The notes under the pieces are model-generated. The model was given only the letters and a program-made list of their open reading frames with translations, made no database searches and was not told the DNA's origin. This document shows, piece by piece, positions 31,001 through 39,070 of a DNA stretch of 64,000 nucleotides. Position 1 is the stretch's first letter. Each line of letters opens with the position of its first letter. Origin of the DNA: Liolophura sinensis (Eukaryota > Mollusca > Polyplacophora > Chitonida > Chitonidae). The position numbers and the translations under genes were made by a program. The DNA lies in contig NC_088302.1 in assembly GCF_032854445.1 (NCBI RefSeq), positions 21,835,788 to 21,899,787 on the forward strand, written 5' to 3'.

Positions 31001-32285
31001 CGGCTAACAAGACCAAAGCAACGAGACCCGGCCACCCCAATATATATATAACCATTCCGTATATAGGGACCCCAAGCTACCAGATAAGATGACTCCTGCA
31101 TGACAAACTGAACATACAAACAACGTTTACCTCCGCCTCTAACCTTAAAACCCTACTCAAAGCCAATGGAAAGAAACAGCCAACCCATAGGGAAGAACCC
31201 AAAGAATCTGTGTACTGCATTAATTGCGATTGTCAACAGCAATGCATTGGAGAAACCGGTAGACCACTCAATATCAGAATTGCAGAGCACAAGGCCTCAG
31301 TAGAAAAATTAGATGGAAAATCAGCCCTCAGTGACCACATCAGAGCCCATCCAGAACACCAACTCCAATGGAACACAGTTCATACCCTACAAAACAACCA
31401 GTCAGACTGTAAAAGAAGGAAACTGATAGAAGCCATCATGATCCGACGACACAATCCACAGCTTCACCGAGACAGCGGGTACCACCTACCGAGCGCCTAT
31501 AATGACCTCATCAGATTAGACAGTGACCTCCTTAAACCCTGAAGCCATTAACCCTGAAGTTAATATCTATGTAACATTGTTGCCTGTTTTTGACACCACT
31601 CACTCTCTTACTGTATATATGTTGTCTTGTATCTCTGTATGTTCATATGGTTTGATAACGATGTAAGAACCTACATCGAAACGTCACCCACTTACTTATC
31701 CATAAGTAATGCTTCTGTCAATCTATACCATCCCAATTCCTAAATGCCTCTGAAAGAAGTCTTATACTCAGAAGATCATTGGGACTCGCGCATGTGCCTG
31801 TTGCCATTTTCAGATCTATCCTTGTATTAATTTGTATACTAATTCGCTTAATTTACATAACTGTCGTCATTTTATCACCGCTCTATCTCGGAACATATTA
31901 GAAGGAAATTCTTGAAGTTTTGTTCTGTTGGTCATCTGAAGTTGCGCTTTTCTTAAACTTTGCACCAGTACATGAAACTGCTTCGGCCTTCCCTTTGGCT
32001 TGTGTTATTTCCCTTTTCCTCTACATATTCTTTCTTTTCTTTTCAGTCGCATGTGCGGCGTTTGTTCCTCATCTCGATCTATTGATGGCGTTGTTTGGCT
32101 CCACATGTGCTACGTTCCTGGGTTTTATTATCCCAGCCACTGCTGACATTGTATCCCGTACATCGGAAGGAGATCGTATAACAGTGCTCCACCTCGTAAA
32201 AGATGTCATGTACATTATATTTGGAATATTCATCTTTTTGTCTGGGTCATATTTAGCAATGAAAAGTATTATAGATACCTTTTAA
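18756..32285 (+). CDS. SLC36-family proton-coupled amino acid transporter-like gene, nine coding exons
   Basis: Joining 18756-19000, 19467-19557, 21178-21266, 22188-22286, 24512-24596, 26357-26632, 27574-27752, 29548-29720 and 32047-32285 gives a continuous 1476-nt frame (491 residues). Every junction is GT/AG with matching phase. The protein has a polar N-tail of about 80 residues and then multiple hydrophobic helices of the amino acid/auxin permease fold. Family landmarks are GSGLLG in helix 1, ALEGIAVIVPVQNKMKKPEKF (SLC36: EGIGVVLPLENKMKNP), LGYWKYG, ILLNLP and TYPIQFYF. Known relatives move small amino acids with protons across plasma or lysosomal membranes; the substrate here is unknown. 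The length is close to known SLC36 proteins (about 470-500). Confidence 0.92.
19103..19345 (-). repeat. SINE family 1 in SLC36-like intron 1
   Basis: Reverse copy: TTATTTGATTGGCGTTTTAC, CCGTACTCAAGAATATTTCA, CTTATACGACGGC, GAGAGGAAATCAGCATGAGC, ACCGCATTGGTGGGTG and a degraded head CGCGCTGACGTGATAACCCC ending ATCGGCC. Confidence 0.9.
19467..19557 (+). CDS. SLC36-like exon 2 (first transmembrane helix)
   Basis: Follows TTTTGCAG and ends before GTAAGA. It encodes SFEAFVHIVRCHAGSGLLG and AARAVNYAGLV, aligning with the SLC36 helix 1 segment (family pattern GNIGTGLLGLPLAxKNAG). GN-I is replaced by CHA, and the proline and lysine of the family pattern are absent, so helix 1 is divergent. Confidence 0.9.
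19850..19905 (-). repeat. SINE family 1 fragment (tail part)
   Basis: TTGATTGGATTGTATTATGC, CAAGAATTCTTCACTTACAC and GACGGTGATC match the reversed family 1 tail with several substitutions. Confidence 0.6.
20100..20340 (+). repeat. Dispersed intronic repeat, copy A (pairs with 23380-23660)
   Basis: Shares with 23380-23660 the ordered blocks ATGAACGAGGGAGAAAATTG / GAACGATGGAGACAATTG, TGAACTTGAGAAGTT / TGAACTTAAGAAGTT, GGAACACGGTGGAACAGG / GGAACACGGCGAAACAGG, TACAGTAGGACTG and CGAAACTC. Two introns of the same gene thus carry related sequence of roughly 200-250 bp. Confidence 0.7.
21178..21266 (+). CDS. SLC36-like exon 3 (second helix)
   Basis: Acceptor TCTCTCTCCGCAG, donor GAAAG/GTATTT, phase 0 in and phase 2 out. 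It encodes VGFFLFIASGFLVLTGMHLI and LSCARRLGE. The M-H-x-x-x-x-C-A pattern corresponds to the family's CMHILVRCSH segment. Confidence 0.9.
21267..21362 (-). repeat. Degraded SINE family 1 remnant directly after exon 3
   Basis: ATTTATTTATTGATTTATTT, TTGTTGTTCAACGCTACAAT, TTCACTTATAGGATGGCGG and GTGGAGGAAACCC follow the order of the reversed family 1 element with many changes. It begins at the splice donor itself. Confidence 0.55.
22060..22145. repeat. Direct duplication of ~42 bp just upstream of exon 4
   Basis: AAATATACTAAATATAAATA + TAGACATTTAGCAGGAAACC is followed at once by a near-identical copy (AAATATACTAAATATAAATA + TAAACATTTAACATGAATCC). Confidence 0.8.
22188..22286 (+). CDS. SLC36-like exon 4
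   Basis: Acceptor TTTTGATACAG, donor GGTCG/GTGAGT, phase 2 to phase 2. It encodes LQIDHTALTYQDIVEMVFLN and GSPKVRKFAVIGR. This is the cytoplasmic loop and helix 3 start; the YxDxVExA pattern and the positively charged R-K-F are as in SLC36 members. Confidence 0.88.
23380..23660 (+). repeat. Dispersed intronic repeat, copy B (pairs with 20100-20340)
   Basis: Related to the segment in intron 2 through the ordered blocks listed there; this copy has an extra insertion around 23455-23510 (AACGTTCTTAAAGAATGAAT and following bases). Confidence 0.65.
23808..23910 (-). repeat. SINE family 1 internal fragment
   Basis: GCGACGGCGGCCAGTATTAT, GGTGGGAGAAAACCGGGCAG, AGCCCGGGGGAAGCCAGCAT, GAGCTGGACTTGAACTCA and GCGACCGCATTGGTGA. 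The stretch between the central block and AGCCAGCAT is deleted. Confidence 0.85.
24512..24596 (+). CDS. SLC36-like exon 5 (third helix)
   Basis: Acceptor CCTGTCCTTGTAG, donor AGCAG/GTAAGA. It encodes SASIFFSALLQFGVCAFFF and VVVGDGVKQ, matching the SLC36 segment with LxxTQxGFCxVYxVFxAxN in order, though the asparagine is replaced by GD. The 26-bp minisatellite begins about 30 bp past this donor. Confidence 0.9.
24625..25850. repeat. 26-bp minisatellite, about 46 copies, in SLC36-like intron 5
   Basis: Unit CCTTTCCCGCGTAAAGTGAT + GGAGAA with point changes (GTAATG, CCGAG, CCAAG, CACG variants) and a few shortened units. A G-rich interruption lies at about 25295-25325. As 26 is not a multiple of three, all three minus-strand frames stay open for long stretches (for example 24619-25188 and 24900-25610), giving spurious repetitive reading frames, not genes. 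Confidence 0.95.
26357..26632 (+). CDS. SLC36-like exon 6 (helices 4-6)
   Basis: Acceptor TTGTTGTTCAG, donor GCCGTG/GTAAGT, phase 0 to 0, 92 codons. It contains DIHLDVRIYMVVMLVLLIGP, FVKRLDILAIFSGIANVL, LGYIVPGLPPI and MFLGQALMALEGIAV. The last block is the start of the diagnostic FEGIGVVLPLENKM region of SLC36. Confidence 0.93.
26719..26857 (+). repeat. SINE family 1, diverged 3' half
   Basis: TCATACGTGGGAAGGTCTTC, CAGCTACCCGTGTATGGTCA, CCACTCTAATATTGGCCGCT, GTCGTGCAAGCCAAATTTTC and TTGGGTATGGCGTAAAACAT, then CAATCAAATAAG. Confidence 0.82.
27248..27350 (-). repeat. SINE family 1 fragment ending in a poly-G tract
   Basis: TTATTTATTTATTTCATTGG, TGTTTTACGCCGTGCTCAAG, AAAATTTTACTTATACGACG and CAACAATGCGGTGG lead into a run of about 23 G that replaces the usual GGAGGAAACCGGG. 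Homopolymer length may be unreliable. Confidence 0.85.
27574..27752 (+). CDS. SLC36-like exon 7
   Basis: Acceptor CGTTATTCAG, donor CAATG/GTAAGG, phase 0 in and phase 2 out. It encodes IVPVQNKMKKPEKFSSIFGV, LNLGLSFVICLMTVLGCLGY, WKYGLDTKTNILLNLPADQ. N-K-M-K-x-P, LGYxxxG and the LNLP motif are strong family landmarks. Confidence 0.94.
27753..29547. other. SLC36-like intron 7, nothing else recognised
   Basis: CTATGGCCCATGACCAAGAT appears at 28216-28235 on the minus strand and a nearly identical GGCCCATGACCAAGATAGAC at about 27796 on the plus strand, suggesting a small inverted duplication. A box-B-like GGTTCAAAAC near 29409 follows a degraded head-like stretch. No gene. Confidence 0.4.
29548..29720 (+). 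CDS. SLC36-like exon 8
   Basis: Acceptor TTCTTTGACCAG, donor TTACAT/GTAAGT, phase 2 in and phase 1 out. It encodes LCLAAKIMMPLSILMTYPIQ, FYFIFVMIWPPVADRIQ and EYIQRMITLVLT. TYPIQFY corresponds to the conserved TYSIQFYVP segment in SLC36 helix 8. Confidence 0.93.
30579..30937 (-). repeat. Left inverted arm of the Penelope-like element
   Basis: Reverse complement of 31383-31729. On the minus strand it encodes LQNNQSDCKRRKLLEAIMIR and RHNPQLHRDSGYHLPSAYND, differing by few residues from the right copy. It carries about 15 bp extra (AACTCCTGGATTTATTGTG region) relative to the right arm. Confidence 0.88.
30633..30672 (-). ncRNA. Hammerhead-ribozyme-like motif, left arm
   Basis: The minus strand reads TTTGATAA, then a 7-bp stem CGATGTA/TACATCG around a short loop, then AAACGTC. 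Penelope-like elements are known to carry hammerhead motifs (CUGAUGA - stem II - GAAA). Here the first core segment is UUGAUAA rather than CUGAUGA, so two core positions differ and activity is doubtful. Confidence 0.35.
30961..31542 (+). pseudogene. Penelope-like GIY-YIG endonuclease domain, interrupted
   Basis: One frame runs from 30961 to a stop at 31540-31542 with a single internal TGA at 31090-31092, so the upstream part is broken. Downstream are the GIY-YIG landmarks: VYCINC, QQQCIGETGRPLNIRIAEHK (nuclease core with the arginine and EH pair), the acidic helix LIEAIMIRRHNPQLHRD and a terminal GYHLPSAYNDLI. In Penelope-like elements this domain cuts the target for retrotransposition. Lacking the reverse transcriptase and carrying a stop, this copy is dead. 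Confidence 0.88.
31649..31688 (+). ncRNA. Hammerhead-ribozyme-like motif, right arm
   Basis: Same structure as the left-arm copy: TTTGATAA, stem CGATGTA/TACATCG with loop AGAACC, then AAACGTC. The two copies differ by one base in the loop. Same reservation: non-canonical first core segment. Confidence 0.35.
32047..32285 (+). CDS. SLC36-like exon 9 (C-terminus and stop)
   Basis: A pyrimidine-rich tract ending TTTTCTTTTCAG precedes it. It encodes FACAAFVPHLDLLMALFGS, TCATFLGFIIPATADIV, LHLVKDVMYIIFGIFIFLSG and SYLAMKSIIDTF, then TAA. P-x-L-D-L-x-x-x-x-G-S-x-x-x-x-x-L-x-F-I-x-P is the conserved penultimate-helix pattern of SLC36. The C-tail is very short. Confidence 0.93.
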
Positions 32286-32308
32286 ATGTATTACCTTTGT
32301 ATAGGTGC

Positions 32309-32314
32309 AATAAA
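32309..32314 (+). promoter_or_regulatory. Polyadenylation signal of the SLC36-like gene
   Basis: Canonical AATAAA 24 bases after the stop codon, implying a very short 3' untranslated region. Confidence 0.65.
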
Positions 32315-32439
32315 AGAGAGATTGAATAAGTTTACATGCAGATAAAATTGGCGTTGTGTTTACTAATATTATTTATTTTTTATTCCATATATTCCACCTT
32401 TATAATCAGATGTATTTGGCTTTATGTTAATTAAGATTC

Positions 32440-32765
32440 ATTGTTGCTGGACGTGACTCAGTGGTAATTTGCGAGACTCTCAACCCGCTGTTACAGGAAA
32501 TTAGGGATCAATTCCGCTGTTGTCAAGGTATAAAGCAGTAGCCAATGCAAGTGATGCCGTTTTAGAAATATTATCTTTTTTTCTGAGAAGATCGCCCGTC
32601 TACCACCCCCAGTATGGACTACAAGTGTACACGTTACATTTAGGAAAGCTTATCACTAGCTTGCCAAAGATCGGTTTTTTATACCCGGCACTCATGCACC
32701 CGGCAAAACTGACTGCTATCGTATAAGCCAACGATTCTTGAACGTATTGCGTTTAACACAAGGTA
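32440..32765 (+). repeat. Degraded SINE-like segment with tRNA-like head
   Basis: GGACGTGACTCAGTGGTAAT resembles a box-A region. Downstream are TACCACCCCCAGTATGG, CTATCGTATAAGCCAACGAT, TCTTGAACGTATTGCGTTTA and ACACAAGGTAAT, which follow the order of the SINE family 1 tail with heavy divergence. Confidence 0.4.
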
Positions 32766-33084
32766 ATAACTTAACAAATTTATCTACGGTAATTCTATAA
32801 ACATAGAAGACAGAAACAAACAAAGTTTCAAGTTTGAAAATTGTAAATCGTGCGGATGTATATTTATTACTTAATGAAAACATGTATGTAGGTGACAGGC
32901 ATGTGTGCAGTGATCTACAATAAGTGTTGAATAATACTTAATAATACAGGCCTAATACAGGCCTAATCATATTTTTTAGTCGAACCCGTTATCAGCTTTC
33001 CTCAAATGAAGGTTCGAATCGCAATCATTCTCACCTAAAAATAGAGTCAAGAAAAATATCGAGTGAGTACGGCTCTTTTTAACG

Positions 33085-33185
33085 CAATTTATTTAGTTTT
33101 TGATTGATGTTTAACGTTGTACACAAGAATTTGATTTATCTTATATGATGGCATTCAGGTTTATGGGTAGATGAAGGTAATTGGG
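33085..33185 (-). repeat. Degraded SINE family 1 tail
   Basis: TTTATTTAGTTTTTGATTGA, TGTTTAACGTTGTACACAAG and TTTATCTTATATGATGGCAT correspond to the reversed family 1 tail and GACGGC block. Confidence 0.55.
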
Positions 33186-33601
33186 ATGACCTGAGTGGAC
33201 TGCTTTCGCCAGGTACCGAACAATCCTCATAACTTAAAGCCCGTAGCCAAACTTGTCAGAGCTCCATTCTAGATTACGGCAGGATTAGTAAAAGGCGGAT
33301 GAGCTGAGGCAGGATCAGGGCTTTAGTTGCTTGGGCTACAGAAATCTACTTTAATTGGTGTCATTGTATCGTTCCATATCTACGTACTCCAGTGCACATT
33401 GACAGGTACACGGAAATAATCCATATCGCGCTTCTAGACGAAACACATAATGCATTCTGGTAGGAAATATTAGAGGAAACTGGCGAGCGCGGAATCTGCC
33501 TGACAAAGTAACGAACATTTCCACAGTGCCCAAGACAATGAGTTATGATTCAAGCGTCTGATTCAACAACAACACAAATTTCCCCCCATAATTACCTCAG
33601 T

Positions 33602-33660
33602 ACCGCGTCGTATATTGTAGTAACATCGCTCCGCGTCGTATATTGTGGTAACATCGCTTC
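33602..33660. repeat. 29-bp direct duplication
   Basis: CCGCGTCGTATATTGTAGTA + ACATCGCTT is repeated once with one substitution. Confidence 0.85.
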
Positions 33661-33859
33661 AGTGGCACATAAGACATTGCATGAGAACTACCGATTATAT
33701 AACGCATTATCATAGTTTTCTCTTTATTTATGTACTTCCAGTGTTATCTGTATTTGTTGTGAGATAAGATGATATTACTGTAGTTAAACTGAGCTACGCT
33801 GATATTATGTTGAAGGATACCTACGTTGCCTGTATATAAACATTGTGTTGAAAGACTAC

Positions 33860-34950
33860 ACTGTACCTAGCCAGGGGCAAACATCATGTAGGATTACCTA
33901 GCCGTGTACAAACATGTAGGATTACCTTGTCGTGTACAAACATGTAGAGTTACCTAGTCGTGTACAAACACCGTGTATGATTAGCTAGCCGTGTACAGAC
34001 ATGTAGGATTACCTAGTCGTGTACAAAGATCATGTAGGATTACCTAATCGTGTACAAACATGTAGGATAACGTAATCGTGTACAAACATCATTTATGATT
34101 ACCTAGCCGTGTACAAACATGTAGGATTACCTTGTCGTGTACAAAACCATGCATAACTACCTAGACGTGTACAAACACCGTGTATGATTAGCTAGCCGTG
34201 CACAGACATGTAGGATTACCTAGTCATGTACAAAGATCATGTAGGATTACCTAATCGTGTACAAACATGTAGGATAACGTAATCGTGTACAAACATCATT
34301 TATGATTACCCAGCCGTGTACAAACATCCTGTAGGATTACCTAGCCGTGTACAAACGTAAGATTACCTGGTCGTGTAGAAAGATCAGGTAGGATTACCCA
34401 GCAGTGTACAAACATCATGTAGGATTACCTAGCCGTGTACAACACCATATATGATTACCTAGCCGTGTATAAACACCATGTAGGATTACCTAGGCATGTA
34501 CAAACATGTAGGATTATCTAGTCGTGCACAAAGATCAGGTAGGATCACTAAGCCGTGTACAAACATCGAACTGAAAGATTATCAAGTCGTGCACAAAAAT
34601 CGAGTTGAAGGATACCTAGCCATGAACAAATATCATGTTGGAGGAATACCTAGCCGTGTACAAATATGGTGTTGATTGATACTTAGCCGTGTACAAACAT
34701 CATGTTGATGCATACCTAACCGTGTACAAAGATCATGTTGACGGATACCTAGCCGTGCACAAACATCATGTCGACGGATACCCAGCCGTGTACAAACATC
34801 ATGTTGATGGGTACCTAGTCGTGGTCTGGCATCGCGTTAAATCATACCTAGCCGTGTACAAACATCGTGATGAAGGATACCTAGACGCGTACAAATATCA
34901 TGTCGAACGATTACGTAGCCGTGTAGAAGTTGAAGGATACCCAGCTGGCA
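33860..34950. repeat. 28-33-bp minisatellite with higher-order repeats
   Basis: About 36 units built on GTAGGATTACCTAGCCGTGT + ACAAACATCAT, with lengths from about 28 to 33 bp. A block beginning CCGTGTATGATTAGCTAGCC at 33971 recurs at 34178 with the same order of unit variants, a higher-order period of about 207 bp. The last third (about 34640-34930) settles to 33-bp units, so one plus-strand frame reads an 11-residue repeat (YLAVYKHHVDG). I treat this as satellite, not a gene. Confidence 0.92.
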
Positions 34951-35009
34951 CATCGTGTTGCTTTGATCAAAATAGTCGTGTTTGAACTCACCATAAAGGA
35001 TTTTCAAAT

Positions 35010-35135
35010 TATGCACCTGTACCTGTTTTCCTATATATATACATGTACCTGTTATATTATAGCTGTATATATGCCTCTACCTGTCATATTATATACCTGT
35101 ACCTGTTTTCAAACCTATACCTGTTTTCATATGAA
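35010..35135. repeat. Short degenerate TACCTGTT-based repeats
   Basis: Variants of TATACCTGTACCTGTTTTC and TGTACCTGTTATATTATA occur about six times with irregular spacing. Confidence 0.6.
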
Positions 35136-37225
35136 TACGACTATATGCAGAAATTACATGTACTTAAACGTAATATCTTTAAAGCTCGATCGTTTTCATT
35201 TAGCAAGCGGTATATTTGTGACCTACTGGCGTTAAATAACCCCCATATTGGTGAAGGCAATCTATCCTCTTGCATTGGATGTAAAGGAGACAACAGATAG
35301 TTCTGATGGTACATCTTATTTGATCTATATCTGTACAAAGACGAACAAGGTCTCCTTTCACGCCGCCTTTCCGACAAAAGGGATAATTTCAATTTTGATT
35401 GTAAATTATCCTTATTTGGATAGCAATATACCCAAGGGTCCTGTATATGGCGTATACATATCTCGCCTTGTAGCATTTGTCAGATCTTGCGTAAATTGTG
35501 ATGACTTTAATCTGCGTCACAACTTGTTAGTTCAAAAAAAAGTTTGTCAAGGATACTCCATCAAACGCCTGCATTCTTAGTGTCTCAAATTTTACAATGA
35601 GTATAACACTCTCGTTGGCAGTTATGGACAGAGCGTCTGTGGCGATCTGCATTGTGATCAACCACATAGACGGCGCTGTTATCCTTATGTATATATCTAT
35701 CGCGTACATGTTATTTAACAACATAGATGGCGCTGCTTGCCGAGTGTAACCGTCTATCTTGTAGACAGCGTTTATACAGACCAGCATGTCATGTGTAACA
35801 TCATGGATGTCGCCTCTTGTAGTATGAGCTCCTTACATATTAATGGGAAAAACGTAATCGTCTGTTACTTTTGAATCACAATCTGTTCGGTTAAGGTCTG
35901 TAACGCTCGAACTGTATCTAATACCGTTTAACCTGGGGCTAGGGGCCGCAAAGGCAGCCATTACATCTGCATGATGCCTTTATGAAAAGTTGCAATCAAA
36001 GCGCGACTGAGATACCTTGTTTAATTGTTATTTGACTTGGAACTCATTCATGGACAACGAATTTGAACTTTGATATGGAATTCATGCCTGGAATATCCAC
36101 TGTGTGCGCGGCATCATTGAAAACTGATGACCGCTTCTCTCTTGTGTGTTACTGGCTTTATTTCCTACTTGTACAATTTCTTACATACCTTTGTCTATGG
36201 GAGCTAGTGTTAAACGTTGTTTTGGAAATGGATGTTACGATTATCGACATGGAACGCCCTTTACGGACTACGAAACACTACAAGTGTTTGTTTGAAACTG
36301 TGTTTTGGTAGACGTTGTGGCGAGGATTGTATATTTCGCACCATTGCATATCACAGTGTCTTCATGCGCTTGGATTCTTGCTGTCAGACAAGATAAATCT
36401 TGGCGATGATTTATTTTACCGCCTTCTTTATCACACCCCTAAACTGCCATCGAGTCAGCTGGATAATATTTATTTACATGCTTTGAATCTCAGGGCACTG
36501 GATTTCTTTTATATAATGTCTCTGAATCTTCTCGTTGCCTTGGTGTACGATGGCTGGCAGGGGTGACAGCGGAGGTGGAGGAGGGGAGATCTTTTTTGAT
36601 TTGGGCTGTGGAATTTGTTTAAACTCCTAGTTTATATTTTGTAGTTCGTGTGCCACTTCCTTTTCGCCATCGCGTCCCTGAGCCTGTTATGTGTTGAGTC
36701 ACAGTGCCTTCCTATCTCCTTCCAAGTTGTGGCTGTCAGGAAGCCAGCGAGAGACTATCAATCTGTATTCTTAGTGCGTGAAATTTGTTACTTTTTATTA
36801 GTAACATCTGGTCTTCTCGATGCCGTACCATTTGCCTGGCCTCCTCAGATTCTCCATTCTTGTAGCTTTAAGCGGTCCACTTGAATATTACCCTCAGGTC
36901 ACAATGTGATTGCGATCCCAATGTAATGACGGATAAGTTCAACAGCAATGGATTTCTAACGCAACAGATAAAGCAATTTTCATCTCCGGAACAAATAATC
37001 ATTGGCAAAGGGCCATTTAACAACAGACCACCAAGTAGTTTTTACTATTTGACATTGCAATCTTAAGGGAAAAACTGTCACTCGATCCACTTGCCGGCGA
37101 TCGTTTGTAATTTGCGGATGAGAATTAAATTTTACCTCCTAAAAAGGGAATATTTTATGGCTCTTTTCCTTCTTTTACGTTCAAGTTGAACTATTTCATG
37201 AGGTACATTTAAATTTGATTTACGA
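35136..37225. other. Intergenic, no gene; short dispersed repeat members
   Basis: AACNACATAGAYGGCGCTG-like segments occur three times (about 35659, 35719 and 35798). A segment at 35990-36265 shares AAGCGCGACTGAGAT and GTTAAACGTTGTTTTGGA with 57755-58010. Several open frames exist, but none has a domain or splice support. Confidence 0.45.
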
Positions 37226-37500
37226 ACTATAGCACTGTGGAAAAGACAGCACACACACAAAAAACACTTGTGTTGCATGAACACAAACTTGTGCTTTTTC
37301 GAACAAAAGTCTTGCATCATGTTTGAACAACTCTGTCTTGTGTTGAATTAACACAATGTATTGTTTTTGTTTTATTAATTGTAACACAAACATGTGTACT
37401 TCACATTTATTTAATACATGCTTGTGTTGGGGTAACACATTTTTGTGCTGATTGAAACAACACACTTGTTGTGATAGATTTCAACACAAGTATTTTTGTG
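37226..37500. repeat. Cluster of AACACAA/TTGTGTT inverted motifs
   Basis: At least ten short motifs of the type ACACTTGTGTT, AACACAAACTTGTG, CTTGTGTTGAATTAACACAA, GTAACACAAACATGTG, GCTTGTGTTGGGGTAACACA and AACACACTTGTTGTG occur within 275 bp, many locally palindromic. The tract contains no intact longer unit. Confidence 0.65.
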
Positions 37501-39070
37501 AGAATGTTAAAGCGGTTAAACCATATAGATATAAATACCGCCCACAGGTGGATGTGAGAAGACTCCAGGGTCAATATCACCAAGCCATTTTTGGCTTCAA
37601 AAATATAAAGTACGATTCTAGAGCTTATTTGGGGACCATAGAGATTAAAACTTTGACATCCTTATAAATGTTATCGTCAGTCAAATTTGTCAAGTTTCTA
37701 ATTCCGTGTCGTAAATAAAGCGTTGTGAAGAGGTTTGGGACTCAGAACAGCTTTTGCATGCTAAGATTCCATATAAGAACGACATATGCTTTACTGAAGC
37801 GTATCGCTTTGGTCGGTTCATTTTACTCTTGATTTTCTTGCCTTAAATGCGAACAGTAAAGCGTTTAATTTTCAAATTGTTGTCAACATGCAAACTTCTT
37901 CTGTTATTGTATAAAATTGTGAAGTGGGCATTGTGAATATACTTCTGTAATTTTAATATGAATTTTATAACTGCCCAGTGTAACGTTGTATGGAAAATAT
38001 CCATCGCTGATCGTTTTCAAAACGTCACTATATACGTCATTTTTGGTGTACTTCATCCATTTTTAAAAAATATAGAACAGTTTTTCTTACGTCATATACG
38101 ATCAGATGAATGAACTAGGGCAACGTTGACGTCACATAGTTCCTAAGTTCAAGGGAAACAATCCACGGCGTTGTGAGTGAATTATATAGGCTACTGTTTA
38201 TAGATTGCTGCCGTTTACTCTTGGCTAAACATAAGCTACAAATTGCATGTACGTATGCCAAATGATAAAAAAGAATGTAACACAATTATCACCATGATTT
38301 CACATTCTTAACATTCAGCTTTAGATTAAAAGCTTTTACTGTTCACCTTTACTTTTATTGAAGGTACACTTTAAATCTTCAGCCCCGACGTGCGACCATT
38401 TCACACGCGTACAGTGGAGACAAAATCTCGACAAGCACGCCATTAAAACAGGAAAGCGAACTTTCTTAATACAGCTTCTTCCCTTGAGTGTGGCATCAGC
38501 TTTGAGACAATAAGTAAGACCAATGCAACTTGTGCTAGATCCCGGATATCAATTAAACGACAAGCTCCCCTGGCTTGCCTCATGGCCGTTCTAGAATAAA
38601 CACTTCCGCTACAGTAATTAGGACGGCTGTTGATTGGCGGAGACTGACTGTGGCAGGTGGAAGTCTGCCGAAGAACAAGCAGCCCGCTGAGACAGACACG
38701 CGAGGCGCTTGGATGTCAGCGTATGGGAGCAAAACCGTCCTGTTAAGATGCTGTCAAGTTTTCTGCCAACAATACTTCCTAGAATCAGAGAAAAAGCACA
38801 GGGCTTTCGTTTGAATTTAATTTGTTGTATTTATGCATTCTGTATTTCTATGGTACCACGTGTGGCACAATAAAGTACAAAATGGCTTTATAAATTACAA
38901 ACTGGCTCAATAAACTACAAACTGGCCTGTGTTACACAGTAACTATCTTATGTATTTGTTAATATTATTGTTCAACACATTATTTTGTACAGTAATAAAA
39001 GTACTATATCATCAGCCATGCATAGCGTTGGTGAAAACCGCAGTATTTTGCTGACTTCGATGGTTGTATA
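37501..39070. other. Intergenic, no gene recognised
   Basis: A plus-strand frame at 38575-38814 is in less AT-rich sequence but has no recognisable domain or splice context. ACAAACTGGC-type short repeats lie at about 38875-38930. Confidence 0.4.

Larger units (their letters stand above)
30581..31759 (+). mobile_element. Penelope-like retroelement fragment with inverted arms, in SLC36-like intron 8
   Basis: A 1.18-kb insertion flanked by the 14-bp direct repeat TCTTATACTCAGAA (30567-30580 and 31760-31773), a likely target-site duplication. The central part encodes the end of a Penelope-like polyprotein with its GIY-YIG nuclease domain. The 3' portion (31383-31729) is repeated in inverted orientation at 30579-30937, giving arms of about 350 bp. 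Inverted or tandem terminal copies are typical of Penelope-like elements. The element is 5'-truncated: no reverse transcriptase is present. Confidence 0.85.

Noticed and set aside
34689-34985. Plus-strand frame with 11-residue repeats (YLAVYKHHVDG)
   Set aside because: Produced by the 33-bp end of a minisatellite; no splice or domain support. Kept only as part of the repeat.
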